From positions 14,108 through 78,107 of the forward strand of contig MNCI01035068.1 in assembly GCA_015680685.1 (NCBI GenBank): a stretch of 64,000 bases of DNA. Reading direction: 5' to 3'. Below are positions 46,306 to 59,648 of the stretch, piece by piece. The DNA comes from Gnetum montanum (taxonomy: Eukaryota; Streptophyta; Gnetopsida; Gnetales; Gnetaceae). Positions within the stretch are counted from its first letter, which is position 1; every line of letters starts with the position of its first letter. Below the pieces are notes generated by a model. That model had not been told where the DNA came from and made no database searches. It saw nothing but the letters and a program-made list of their open reading frames with translations. Position numbers and translations under genes: made by a program.

Positions 46306-47236
46306 TGCGTAGCCCTCTGCGATATCACGTACGTGATATCGCAGGGGATGTGATATCGTGGCTGACGTGATATCGCGGCACATGCGATATCGCATCCCAT
46401 CATACCCCCATGACTGAATAAAAACTCATCCTTGAGTTCCTTACAAAATATTGGGAAGGTATGGGATTCTTGACTGAATGGAACTAACGGTGCACTACCA
46501 AGTGTATAAATAAGAGGCAACTCTTCCTTGTTTCTCCATCTAGATCTAGACTTTAGTGAAACTTTGGCAATTTTGCCTCTCCAGAGATAAAATAATTTCC
46601 ATGTGCTTGCAGTAGGAGCTCGAAAGTGAACGGATCTTTATTTGAGCAAATATTGTACCTGAACACAAGTTTGTGTACAGAAATAAAGACAAACTTTTGG
46701 ATAAACCTTGCAGTGCATGGACTAAGCTAATTAGGACTTTAATTATTGTTATTTATCATTTATCGTTTCAATGCTTTATTAGTTAATTAAATCTTTCTCA
46801 ACCCTTCTCCTATAGTTAAGTGCATTTAATACGACCGCTTCGAGCATGTGCGTTATGCTTGGTAATCCTAGTAACGACTAGCGTTTGGTAATCCCAGAAG
46901 GTTGCATTGGTTCAGGGTATGAATGGCAAGTGGGAACTGATGATGATGCTAGGTTAATTAAGGCTTAGATAGTTAGTTAAATTTAGTTAATTAGTCTCTT
47001 CACCCTTTACCTCATTAGCATAGGCAATAAAATAGAAAAGATATAAAAATCACATACCTCAGACTTACTTAACCATACAACCGTGACAAATACAAGTAAG
47101 TCTGGGAAGACAACGAACGATTAATCTTAAGTGTTCTATAAGGCATGTAGGCACTTAGTCTGCGAAATTCAACCGGATTATGCATGTAACGCTCGTATTC
47201 GTATGGTTGAGTGTAGGGGTACCTCGTCACTCATCA
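46306..47236 (+). mobile_element. Retrotransposon LTR (plus orientation), unit 3
   Basis: Counterpart of 23891-24821; TATA box at 46505-46512; 28-bp palindrome at 46317-46344. Confidence 0.7.
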
Positions 47237-47361
47237 AGTGTGTAATGTATTCTTGTTTATTATTTTCTCAACTAACCCTAAGGGTTTCGTTCCAATGATG
47301 TGAATGATTTCCTATGTTCTAGTTAGCACACAAACAACTAAGTCCTTAGCAATGGTGCCAA

Positions 47362-48326
47362 TGATGAGTGGCGAGGTACCCCTATGCTCAACCATACGAA
47401 TACGAGTATTTCACACACGATCCGATCGAATTCCAAGGACTAACTGCCTACGCGCCTTTTTGGAGCAAGGACGGGTTGGTTGATCATTAACTTCTCAAGC
47501 TTACTGGTATCTCACAATTGTATGGTTAAGTAAGCTTGAGGCATATGATTTTTATAGCTTTTATGTTTTTATGTCCTGTTGCTAGTAAGGGAGGAGAGAG
47601 AGATAACTAAGTGACTAATTTAACTTAACTACTGATTAACTAGGCTTTAACTAATCCTAACACTAGTATCCATTTTCACTTGTCGTACACATCCTGAACT
47701 AGTGAAACGCTACTAGGATTACCAAACGCTAATCGTTACTAGGTTACCAAGCATTGCACACATGTTCAAAGTGATTGTACTGAGTGTAATTTAACGATTT
47801 TCTTAATTGATCAAAATGAATTACTATGCTAATAACAAAAATATAAAGTGCATAAAATAAAATAAATGTATAAGAAAATAAAATAAAAGAAATGTGTAAG
47901 AAAACAAATCTCAAGTGCTATAAGGATGAATCAAAGAGCTCATCTTTATTGCTATACGCAAGGTTTGCTCAGGTACACAATGCTTGAATAAAGATCTGTC
48001 AACACTTAACATCGTACTGCGGGCACTTGGAAAATATTCTAACCTTAAAACAGATTACAAGAGTTTTTCTACTTGACTACTATAAGACTTTTTCTTCCAA
48101 TTGTGCACGTGGGCATTGTATTTATAGGCTTGGGAGCAACTACTCTAATAATGAGAGCAACCACTCTAATAATTAGCATAATTGCTAAAGAAACCACTAG
48201 AGTAACCACTTTAATAATTAGAATAACTACTAAAGAAACTGCTAGAGTAACCACTCTAATAATTAGAATAACTACTAGAGTAACTACTCTCATCAAATGC
48301 CATGACTTTTATGGATAAGGAAACAC
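47362..48326 (-). mobile_element. Retrotransposon LTR (minus orientation), unit 3
   Basis: Counterpart of 24946-25910, again with the primer-binding-like TTGGCACCATTGCTAAGG just outside (47361-47344), TATA at 48126-48119 and the 45-bp tandem repeat in U3. Confidence 0.6.
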
Positions 48327-49712
48327 TTGAGTAATTATTAATATGATGTTCACTTTTTTAATTGAAATATTTTTCTTAAAGGTATTTTTATTTTAAGTTT
48401 GATTAGCATTAAAGCATATCTAGAAGGCCTGAAAATTTTTAAGTGATCCATAGAGCTTTGGTAAAATTAACGTTCTTACACATTCTTTGTGTTTAATCTA
48501 TTTGGTGGATTCTAATAAACAATAAACCATGAATTAATATTAAACACCTAACATTTGGTATTACTTAATCTTAATGTTGGTTCAATTTCAACTCCTTTAA
48601 TTTATAATCAATTCCTTAAATTTCAAACACCCTAAATTATTGGGGTAACACTACTTTAGAAAGTTGGTTTTAAGTTTTGTGAATGTTTCATGTTGGCTAT
48701 ATGTCCTAGGGTATATATAGTCATCTATCTTCTATACCTATTAATATAAACAAAAGCAACTTTAGAATAGGAGATTTTAACTTGTTTGGAAATTGCCCAT
48801 ATTCATAAAGGTTTATTAATAAAAGTTGTCTAAGATTCATAAACCACCACTTTAGAAAATTAGGGCCAACACAAACATGCCACACATAGAAAAATTATAG
48901 TACTTATTTTATTTACCCAATGAAAAAGTTTGTTTTGTATTTTATTTAATATAAAGTACTCTTCTAATACTTACCCTACCATGAAGAAAAATGTTGTACA
49001 TCTAAGTTATTCTTAAAATACTTAAATTATTAACTATGTTCCAACTAAATATTATATTGGTTGTTTGTCTTAAGCATAAACATAATCAAAGATTTAGATC
49101 CAAAAGAGCATCTAGTAACGTCTTACAAATACTAATAAGGTACTCGGACTCTTAAATTTAAGGTTATCATCCTTAAATTTAAAGGGGAAAAATTTTAGTT
49201 GTCAATATGCCACGAGTTCCCCCCGTGAAACAGGTAGGAAACTGCCAACGGTAATTAAAAAGCTTGGAAGGTGCAATTCCTTAACGTATCTTTAGCGTTC
49301 ATGGTTAATTCCTAAGTTTAATTCTATTCTCAAGCGGAAACTTGAAAAAAGCAAAAAAAGTTCACAAAATTTGTTTACTAATAAGTATAATATCAAAACG
49401 TGAAGAACGCCCAGACGGTATAATGCATAATACAGACATAAGCACATGCATCAAAAATATGGATAAGCCTTGGAGGATAATACACCCCACAAACTTAATC
49501 AATATGCACGCTGGAAACTTATGCATAACCCCTGGAGGATAATATACTTTGAATGGTGGAGTGAAACTTAGATGTTGACTCTTCAAGAAGAAGACAACGT
49601 AGGCACTGAGTGGTGTTGAAGAAGACACCGTAGGCGCTGAGTGGTGTTAGGTGAGGGACTTTATTGGTGCATGATAGTGGCTTCTTATTTAAGATTCTCT
49701 TGGAGATGAAAC
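48327..49712. other. Spacer and 3' flank of receptor kinase, unit 3
   Basis: Collinear with 25911-27296. No gene recognised. Confidence 0.45.
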
Positions 49713-52700
49713 TCAAACACTGATTCTCTTGGAAAGTTCCTCCAAGAAACGGGAAACAAAGGTCATGTCTGGTCTTTGGTAAGGGTTTTCACTGGTACAG
49801 CATAGTGCCATTTTTATAAAGTCAGAAATGCAATTCCACAGCAAAGTATCCTCAATGCATTCCGATGGCAGCTTTTTGTGCAACACTTGTTCTAATTTAT
49901 CAGGGAATTAATCCAGCATCCAACTGTGTAAATTGCAAAACCCATCAGGATTTTCATCAGTTGGGCTTTTACCTATTGCCATTTCTAACATGGTTACTCC
50001 ATAGTTGTATACATCTCCCTTAGGCGACACCATTCCCCCTCCTCCATACTCTGCAAATTCATTATCATGTCAAAACCAATCCTAAGAAAATTCTTAAAAT
50101 CTAAATTAGTGAATGTGTAACGACTAACCATAAATATCATGTATAACAGAAACCTCTATTATAGAGGCTTGTAAGGGTAAAGTTTAGGCAGTGTCAAATA
50201 AAGGATGATTTCAGAAAATTCACATAAAGCAAAAATACCAGGATGTAAGTAGGTACCTGGAGGAATATAACCAATTGATCCTGCAAGAGACAAACTGGAA
50301 GATAAGGAAGATACAGAATCAGTGCAGAGGAACTTTGCAATACCGAAATCAGCAACATGAGCAACCATATCTTCATCAAACAAGATGTTGCTGCGTTTTA
50401 TGTCACAGTGGATGATTTGAATACTGCTATAATGATGCAGGTATTCTAGCCCATGAGCAATATCCATGGCTATATTCACCACCTCTCTGAAGGACAGGTA
50501 TTCATTCTCTCTCTTCAGGGCTTATGCCAAACTTCCATGGGGCATCAGTGGCATGACCAGGGCTTTGTGTGCGCCTTCCCAACAAAAACCGATGATTTTT
50601 ACTAAATTTCTGTGCTTCACCATGCTCAAGGCCTTGCATTCTGAAACAAAACCTTTCAAGGCTTCTTGATTAATTTTTGTAAGGAGCTTAATATCCACAT
50701 CAGTGCCATCTCTGAGAGTGCCCCTATATACGGAGGCCAGGATTGTGGAACCCAGCAGCTTGTTGATGTTGAATCCTCCGGTGGCTTCGCTGATGTCTCT
50801 GTAAGAGAACCGATTTCCATAGTTCTTCTTCCAATTGTCAAATTCACAATTTAACACACCTCTATCCCCTCTATCCTTCAGACTCCTTGTGCAGTAGATT
50901 GATACATAGAAAACAAGGCAAATTACAAAAACACCAGCGCAGGCAGAAACTGGAGCAATGATTTTTACCTTCGAATTAGTGTGAGTGTTTGCCACGGATG
51001 TGCAAGCAGGTAGTTGTACCCATTCTCCACCGAGCTTCAGATTTACTAAAAATGATAGCTTGTTAAAATGACGAAATGATGCTCCCTCTGGAACTTCTCC
51101 ACTTAGATCATTGAATGAAAGATTAAGGATCTGAAGCATCTGCAATTTCTCAAGGTTAAAAGGTATTGAACCAGAAATATTATTGTGGGAAAGGTCCATG
51201 GACACGAGGTTCTCCAGGTTGCTCAGAGACCTTGGAATTGATTCTTGAAACTCATTAAACGATAAATCCAGTTGTTGCAGGTTGTTGCAGCCTTCAAGAA
51301 CAGATGGAATGGTGCCGCTGATTCTATTTGCTGAAAAATTTATGGCTTCAGTGTGAATCATCTTACCAATTTCTGCTGGCATTTTTCCATGCAAGGAATT
51401 GTGGGACAAATTGAAGTAGATTTGAATATTGTAGAGATTTGTCACTTCCGGTGGGATGGAGGCATCGAACTTATTTGAAGAAAGGTCCAGTAGCTCTAAT
51501 TTATAACATTGTCCTAAGCTGGGAGGGATCAAACCTGACAAGTTATTATGATCCAAGACTAGATGTCTTAGATTTGTCAGGTTACCAATTGCATCAGGAA
51601 TTCCCCCCAACAAGTTATTTTGTATTGAAAGCTCGTACAGAGTAGAGCCAAGCCTCCCAATTTCAGAGGGTATTCTGCCTTGCAATTTGTTATTACCTAG
51701 AGCAATTCTTTAAATTTTCTTGAATTCTCCCACTGACCCAGAAACACGACCTATGAGTTTGTTATTAGAAAAATCAAGATTTATCAGGTTTTCCAGTTTC
51801 CCCAAGGCCTTCCAAGGAATTGGAACGGATATAAAGTTCCCATTCAAAAGTAGTGTCGACAAGTTGAATGGGAACACTTCTGGCAACATTCCCTTTAGCT
51901 TGTTGGAGGATAGATCCAGAAAATTTAAGGTGGAGCAATTTGAAAAAGCAGATAAAATAGAAATTGTGGGAGAGCCATCATTTACAAGATGATTGGACAT
52001 TACCCTGAAAACAGTCAACGACAACCTTCCAAACTGCAGAGAAATGACTCCTGTCAGCTGATTCTTATCAAATACAAGTGTACGAAGATTACTGCAGTTC
52101 CCTAAAGATGGAGGAATGTTGCCTATCAGGTTGTTTCCCGACAAGTAGAGAACAGATAGGTTTTCCAGTGTGCCCAGCTGAGAAGGAACATAGCCTGTAA
52201 AAGCATTTTGATGCATGTTTACATGGCTAAGTCTAGACATGTTGCCAACTGATTCAGGAATATCACCAGCCAATTGAGGATTTTCAAAAACATACAGAAA
52301 CATAAGATTCTTTAGCTTGCAGATTTCTTGTGGTAATGTGCCGGTTATTGGTGTCTGATAAATGTACAACTGTTCCAGAGAAGAGAGGTTTCCTATGGAA
52401 GAGGGAGTTGAACCAGAGAGATTGTTTGTCTGGAGGGCGAGTATCTGAAGACTGAACATGTGGCCAATGTTGTGAGGAATGCTACCATGCAAGTTATTCT
52501 ATGCAATGGACAGTATTTGCAGCTGTGTAAGGTTTGTAAATGTGTCAGGAATGGTACCCTGGAGCCTATTTTCGCATAGATACAAAGTTTGCAGGTTTTT
52601 CAAGGTGCCCAGCTGGGGAGGAATTGTACCATGAAATGAATTATTGCAAAGATCCAGGTACGTGACATAAGATAAATTGTCGAGGGACGGAGATATTGTA

Positions 52701-52984
52701 CCTTGGATTTCCATGCTGTAAAGATCAAGCTTCACCACTCTGCCAGCTGAATTGCATTCAACATTACTCCAGTTGCAGTAGTGTATGGAGTTAGGATGCC
52801 AATTAACCAAAGCTCCATTAGGATCAGACTCCACCATTTTCTTGAATATAAGCAAGCTTTCGACGTCTTGTTCATGCAATAATTTTGCAGAGTGAAAACT
52901 GCCATTCATCATGCAAATGGCAAACAAAACTAGATGCCATAATACAACACTTCTACGCAGCATGTTTGCTATTGGGATCTCCAA
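49713..52984 (-). pseudogene. LRR receptor-like kinase pseudogene, unit 3
   Basis: Exons 52984-50257 and 50050-49713, intron 50051-50256. Stops: TAG at codon 162 (52499-52501, shared with unit 2), TAA at 425 (51710-51712, CAA to TAA), TAA at 821 (50522-50524, CAA to TAA) and TAA at 957 (49908-49910, TCA to TAA). DFG and HCD are intact, VAIK reads VDIK (Ala to Asp beside the ATP-binding Lys), and the glycine loop is the degenerate GSTILASVY. This is the most heavily damaged copy, yet still without any indel against the other two. N-cap Cys77 is present. Confidence 0.92.
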
Positions 52985-53226
52985 CTTAACCTAAACGTTG
53001 CAGAGTGTTTGGCGTCACTGGCTTGGAATGCTGAATTTAAAGACTCTCAAGGGAAAGTTCATGTTGTGCATCATATTATTATTTGACTCAGTGACCAAGC
53101 CGCCGGCGGCTCTGATTATTATTGGACTCAATGACCAAGCCACTGGCCTGTCTCATGTGAGTCTAGACGCGCTTCCTCATTGTTGTGTATTATTAGCACT
53201 CATTTGGACTTTTGTGACCCTACTTT
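52985..53226 (-). promoter_or_regulatory. 5' leader and promoter-proximal region of receptor kinase, unit 3
   Basis: Contains the 40-bp tandem pair (53077-53116, 53117-53156) and the segment similar to 60789-60834. Confidence 0.42.
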
Positions 53227-53840
53227 AAAATTCATTGAGTGGTGGGCCTCCTTGTTGTTGTTACAACTGCACTGCATTAATTACGAAATCAAACTTTTCA
53301 TGCCTTGAGAAGGCTTATTCTTTGTTCTTTTGATCATGCATTAAGACTCTTCTCAAATTGCTTCTTTGAAATTAAGTAATGGGGCTATTCTATTAACTTT
53401 GCTCGCTCTTCTCTAAACTTAAATAAGTAGTGAACCTTTTCTTTGTTCTTTCTACCTTACTATGACTTTTCTAACCTTACTTCTTTAAAATTAAACTAGT
53501 GTGCCTTTTCTTTGTTCTTCTAACCCTACTACGATAATTATGTACTCAAATTTTTCTACTCCAGAAATCATGCTTAGATTTTTCTTACCTTGACCCTTCA
53601 TCAGGTTAGAATTTCACGATTTTAGTAGGTATCAAGAGGAGATTCTCTAACTTTTAAAATAAAGTAGAAATATATTTTGTTTATTGTTAAAAAGTGTCAT
53701 GAGTATACAACATCATCATCATAGCCTTGTACTAACAAAATATGAAGGGTTACATGAGATCTCTTTTGTCATTATGAAAAGCTAGATCTTTATTTATTTA
53801 CAATTTTTTCAAATCATCTTCAATTATTTTTTCAATCTTT
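53227..53840. other. Spacer, unit 3
   Basis: Collinear with 30811-31424; no gene recognised. Confidence 0.4.
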
Positions 53841-54257
53841 NNNNNNNNNNNNNNNNNNNNNNNNNNNNNNNNNNNNNNNNNNNNNNNNNNNNNNNNNNNN
53901 NNNNNNNNNNNNNNNNNNNNNNNNNNNNNNNNNNNNNNNNNNNNNNNNNNNNNNNNNNNNNNNNNNNNNNNNNNNNNNNNNNNNNNNNNNNNNNNNNNNN
54001 NNNNNNNNNNNNNNNNNNNNNNNNNNNNNNNNNNNNNNNNNNNNNNNNNNNNNNNNNNNNNNNNNNNNNNNNNNNNNNNNNNNNNNNNNNNNNNNNNNNN
54101 NNNNNNNNNNNNNNNNNNNNNNNNNNNNNNNNNNNNNNNNNNNNNNNNNNNNNNNNNNNNNNNNNNNNNNNNNNNNNNNNNNNNNNNNNNNNNNNNNNNN
54201 NNNNNNNNNNNNNNNNNNNNNNNNNNNNNNNNNNNNNNNNNNNNNNNNNNNNNNNNN
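53841..54257. other. Assembly gap (417 N)
   Basis: The corresponding stretch in unit 2 (31425-31963) is 539 bp, so the N count appears about 120 bp short if no real deletion occurred. Confidence 0.95.
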
Positions 54258-54799
54258 TAACTCATATATTTGACAAGGTGAATCTCTTTTTTAAAGCTTT
54301 AAACTAAAATCTAATGAGCTATGCATGTGTCATTGCATCTCATAAATTATTGGATATGGTTTGGTTTGATTCAAGATAACTTGGTGCATTCATTTTTAAG
54401 AATTTAATGCTCTTAAGGAAATTTTTGTAAGTGGTCTCAATTGGAAAACAAAACGTAAACTTATGTGATGGTAGTCTTGGAAAAGCACATAAACTTGATG
54501 CGATGTAAATGAGCCCCGGTGCCTTAGAGGTGATGTGATGTATATTAGCCTAACAGAGACAAGAGTGGAAGTGGAATTTCATTTCTTTTTGTGGGTATTA
54601 CCTTCATTGGCAGACTTAGTCCTCGATCCTTCATTGGTCTCCCCTGAATCGTTGTGGATTGGTTAGTCTCGCTTCAATATTTACATTCATATTTTATGAT
54701 GAAAAGCACGAATAACAACACCATAGTAACAATGATTCTAATGGTGTAACTGTCCCCTGCTTTTTGAGTTTTACTTTTCTATTATCAATATCTACACCA

Positions 54800-55160
54800 T
54801 GCTAGAGGACAAAAACGATGGGTTATAAACAGAGGAAACGTGTTCACTTTCAAAATTGCAGAGAAAACGAGTAACGAGTCTTCTGCGCCATGCACAAAAT
54901 TTTCGTGAAGTATCTTTTCAGGAATACGCGTTCGCTTTCAATGCTAAAATTGTGAGAAAACGCGTATAGCATCTTGTGGGTCCATGTACAAACTTTTCAA
55001 GAAGGTTCACGTTTACTTTGACCTAAAAGAAACCGGAGGATAATTCACGTTCATTGAATGCCAAAATTGCGGAAAAAACGTCTACCGCTTCTTCTTAGCC
55101 CATGCACAAAATTTCCGAGAAGCTGCCTCCAAAGACTTAGTTCAAAAAAGACCAAAAACA
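54800..55160 (+). promoter_or_regulatory. CGCG-box repeat block upstream of small ORF, unit 3
   Basis: Counterpart of 8597-8950; both ACGCGT sites kept (near 54926 and 54960). No TATA box. Confidence 0.4.
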
Positions 55161-55272
55161 GACGGTAGAGGGTAAAATATGGTTTTTTTATAGAGATCTT
55201 AGGTATTCACCTAAGCATACAGTTGAGGACGAGCATTACGTGAATTATCGTTCACCTCATCCTCTAAATGCA

Positions 55273-55674
55273 ATGAACCTACAAAGTTTTCACAAGAACA
55301 AAGTAGTTGCTGTAATATTGTGGCTTTTCTAGATCTATGTTATTTTCCATTTTAGCTTTATTTATAACGACAGTGTTAGCCCTAGCCGTGGACCCATTGA
55401 CTGTTTCTATCTTGAGTCTTGTGACTGCAATCATCCTTTCTCCCGGTTTCAATTAAGGTTTAACCATAATGGCTGTGTTACCCCTGGCCTTATGGCTATA
55501 ATCATCCTTCTCCTAGATGCAATTACTGCTCTCATGGTTACCTTATGTGATTTGATGGTTAAAGCTTACTGCTCTTGGACTGTGCAGAGTATCTTGCCAC
55601 CAAACTTATGCCGGATTTACTGTTGTGCTGAATTTACAGGGTAGGGCGATTGGAATTTATATGCTAAACGTTAA
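55273..55674 (+). pseudogene. 133-aa small hydrophobic ORF, broken, unit 3
   Basis: Same length as in units 1 and 2 but with TAG at codon 20 (55330-55332, Trp in the others) and at codon 124 (55642-55644, CAG to TAG). Confidence 0.5.
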
Positions 55675-56017
55675 CAGTCAGACAGATAAGCACGTTTAAG
55701 AATCCAGAGAAAAAAAATCTTCCCGTGGGGACGAGTCTCACTTAATAACTCCAAAAAAACACTTTCAAGATGGTTGATTTTTGAGCTTTCCATGATTTTC
55801 TTTTTATACAAAAGGCTCCAATGAGTATCTACATGTTTTGGAGTCCAAGCATTCAATTGAAAGAAGTTTTGTGTTTATCGGCCAGTAAGTGAGCATGAAA
55901 ATCATTATGTTTATGGATGTTAACATGATGCGATGTAAAGCATAAGATACACATGTACACAACATAAAATTGTTGTGGTTAAGAAACTTTCTAGGATACC
56001 TTGGAACATCGCCCTTG

Positions 56018-56420
56018 TGACCATGATTGTAAGTCAAATCAATAAAATGTGCATTATTTGGGCCTTTCTATGAACCTTGGAACCATCCCCGCTGCTACGG
56101 CTACAAGAAACTTAAAGTCAAATCAATCAATATTTACATAAACACTTTTTCTATAGAGCAGGCCTTGGAACCATCCCACTTCCACTTCCATGATTAAAAG
56201 AAACATCAAGACAATCAAGATTTGCATAAACGTGGTCTTTCCGAAAAGTCAAGTCAATCAAGATTTGCATAAATGTAGTCTTTCTATACACTGGGCCTGT
56301 CTATGAACATTAAAACGATCCCCACTAAGTCAAGTTAAACGAGCTTGCAAGAAAAGTCAAGTCTGTCACATGTTATAGTTTTTGGATTTTCTATGAACCT
56401 TGAAAGCATCTGGTAATGAG
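56018..56420. repeat. Diverged short tandem-repeat array, unit 3
   Basis: Counterpart of 9811-10213. Confidence 0.55.
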
Positions 56421-56924
56421 CCAAGTCAAAATGGAAATTTTTATCATGTTCAGGGGTAACATTTGCACATTAGCATTGACGATGGTTTGTTCATCAGCAT
56501 AGCCTAATTTTACAGCTTCACGATTTATTTTAAGTTTTCTTTTTCCAGAAATTATACGTTATTTTTAGAAGTACATTTTCTCATCCTCTCTGTGGATATT
56601 ATGAGGCAATTAAAGGACGAGTTGAAACACTAATAAAATATGCACATTCCATTTCATTCCTTTAAGATCCTTCCTTACTTGCATTACCAAAATGAAGAGA
56701 CAAAGCTTCCATGAACGCGAATCCGTTGCTGCAATTTTATAGAATAATTTTAGGGCTCTTCTCTGATTCTCACGTTTAGTTTGACTAATTTTAACTAGTT
56801 TAACTATATATTTATAATATATATCTATTATTTAGCTCGAGAGAATCTTATATATTTTACAAATTAATAAAATCTCAAATTGATTTATTGAGAATTGATA
56901 TTCATATTGAAAACCAAAATCAAA

Positions 56925-57282
56925 ATGACTGTACCTTATTCAATATTAATTCTCGTGAAAATTTCTATTAATTTGATTTATAGTATTTCTTTTCCATGGC
57001 GTAGACTTTACATAGCATTTTTTTTCTATGGCCTGGACTTTCCATGCACTGTATTGGTCTCTCGGCCAAAAATATTGCCTGCCAAGAAACAGGTACTTGC
57101 AACTTGGAAGCTACAACATGCGTATTTTCCCCCAAAGCAGGAATCACTTGGTTAGTTGGAATCACTTGGTTGGTTGGCATGTTGCAGGAAAAAACTTGTA
57201 TCATTTGTTTTTTTTACCTTTATTAATGCTTAGTCAATTTGTATTTTTCAACGAAAATGTAATACCCGTTCCATATATCTGA
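56925..57282 (+). CDS. Hypothetical hydrophobic ORF, frame-split, unit 3
   Basis: As in unit 1, the two halves lie in different frames. The downstream half (57028-57282) has an 18-bp tandem duplication (about 57146-57181) adding six in-frame residues around NHLVSW. No recognised domain. Confidence 0.22.
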
Positions 57283-57931
57283 TGGGTCTTTAGACTTAAT
57301 AAAGCTTCAATTTTGTCTTCCTTCCCTTTTAAAACCATTTTAATTAGACATGTTAAAGATTATATAGATTTTATTTGCATGTAAATGGTTGTTCAAATAG
57401 TTATAAGAATATTTTTTTATTATTCATAGTTTGCATATTTTTTCTTTTCAAAAATATTTTTAGAATTAAATTTACCCTGCCTTTTAATCTTATAACTATA
57501 TTTTAAAAAGTTTGGATTTGCTGAAGTTTAGAGCCCTTAAAAATCATAATTTTGGGAGACTTTGGATAGTGTTAGTGGTTGCAAAATTTTGCAAGAATTG
57601 CAAAAGAATTGTGATAAGTAAAATTGTAAGTCTAGATTTCAGAGAAATCCTCCAAAGATATTAAAATTATGTTTTAAAAGTAACTGTATCATAAATAAGT
57701 TTATATCACCGTTTCTATTTATTAAAAATAGATAAATATATCATTTTTGTAAAATTCAGTATATGAAATAGACGTAGATGTATCATGTCGTTAAAGGTCA
57801 AAATTGCTTTGGAACGTGATTGCGTTTGGGAATTGTGAACCAGAATCAATAATGCTCTGTTTATGAAAATTCGTTAAGAACCGTAATCCTGATGAAGCAT
57901 GATGATTAATTTCCAGTATTTTAACTAATTA

Positions 57932-58222
57932 CTAGCAGGAAATATTTGCAAACTCAAATGATTTCTCTCCTGATGACATCTGCCCATCCTTAACTCTACT
58001 GGCTCTCTTATTTTCTATGAATTCTCTAATTATTGTAACCTCCTGTTTTATCTGAAACTTGGTTTTAGTTCTTAGATTTTGAATTTGTTCTGTATCAGAA
58101 AAAGCTCCTAACCCATGCTCACATGTTCGCATATTTTTCTTGAAAAGAAGTCGCATGGCCGTCAAGGGAAACGGTAAAAAATGAGGAAAAAAAACTAAAA
58201 GTGATTTATGCACCTTGTTCAT
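57932..58222 (-). CDS. Hypothetical 96-aa ORF, unit 3
   Basis: Open counterpart of 11707-11997 with Arg32 intact and about ten substitutions against unit 1, several conservative (V to I, I to M). Unrecognised. Confidence 0.3.
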   Translation of the reverse strand: MNKVHKSLLVFFPHFLPFPLTAMRLLFKKNMRTCEHGLGAFSDTEQIQNLRTKTKFQIKQEVTIIREFIENKRASRVKDGQMSSGEKSFEFANISC

Positions 58223-58989
58223 TTAATCTTGTAAAACATCATTCCTTCTCTGTTTACAATTTCATTCCATTTGAAGTCAACTATGACGAGGAAATCAACA
58301 CTTCAAAAGAGGACCTCTGTTTCTTGCTATGTTACGTGTCTTTGCACGTAAGCAACATCCAATAAAGAGGCCAGTCATTCCGAATAACACTTGCCCCCCA
58401 CCCCCCATCTTACTACGGAAGTGTCCACCCGAAGAAATTATAAAATCAATAATCATACTTGTGGAGCAAAGAATCTTAAATTAGGAAATAGGTTTTGGAA
58501 CTAAAATTCTTACTTTGGTAATACAAGGCTATAATATTACACAACAAAAATGGAAGAGCCGAGCTTGCATGACAAATGATTGTTTGGACAGTGCATTAGA
58601 AAAATTTGCAATTTGAAATGAGGATTAAGGATATTTTAAAATGAGTTTATGAGCCTAAGGTGGGTTTAGGAGACGAATGTATTTGGAATACTAAATTTCA
58701 CTTTTTATATTAATTTTATAATAAAATTGATAGTGCACATGTGTCATATTACAATCTTACAAATTGATAGTGCACATGTGTCACAATGAGAGATGGCCAT
58801 GGAGACTAATTTATAGAAAGCTCTAGAGGTATGAACTTCAAAGTCTACACGTTTTTGTTTGAGTATCACCTTGACCCATTAGGACATAGAATACAAGTGT
58901 GTTTTTCATGATGGTGCTTATAGAAGCCATACCAACAATGATTATATGTTCTATATAATTGACATTGGAAAATTACTAAAGCTATCTTA

Positions 58990-59357
58990 TTATATAAAAA
59001 GGGGGATAAAAATAATTTGAACGATTATTAAATGATTATTGTGAGAAATATTTTTGCTAAGTTGTTGGGCACAATGCTAGAAAAGAGAATCAATTATTGG
59101 GCTAAAAGTAACCAAGTTAGGGCAAGATGTTAAGCAAACAACATCACTCCACTATTGATCATTTAGTTATTCTTAGACACTACATAGAGTTTGCAAAAAT
59201 GCCTACTAAAATGATTCAGTGATTTGTACAAAACTATGGTTGCACTTGCGTAAAATTGGCCTCCCTTCACATTTCATTACAACTCAAAGATTGTATGAAG
59301 AAGTGATTATTGAAATTACAGACAATAATTCAAAGAAAAATTTGTTGACATTTCCAA
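58990..59357 (+). mobile_element. LINE reverse-transcriptase relic, unit 3
   Basis: Counterpart of 12568-12935. Confidence 0.68.
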
Positions 59358-59648
59358 AGTTCAAAACATTTTGAATATTTTATTAAAAACCTTTGTTTAG
59401 CTTGTATCCTGAGACTTTACCCCAAAAACTTTGTGCTCCATGAAGAGGAAAATATAATAGCTTTTGCTATTTAAGGGGTTATGACTCCTCTTGCATTTTG
59501 ATGTAGAGAGTCCATAGTAGCTATGGTAATATTGGAAGAGGGATATGGGACAAAAGGTTGATCAATTCTATATAAGATGGACCCTTTCAACTTGAAAAAT
59601 CATTTGTTTATATTTTGTTTTTATTTTGTAAAATAGAATCTTTGTACA

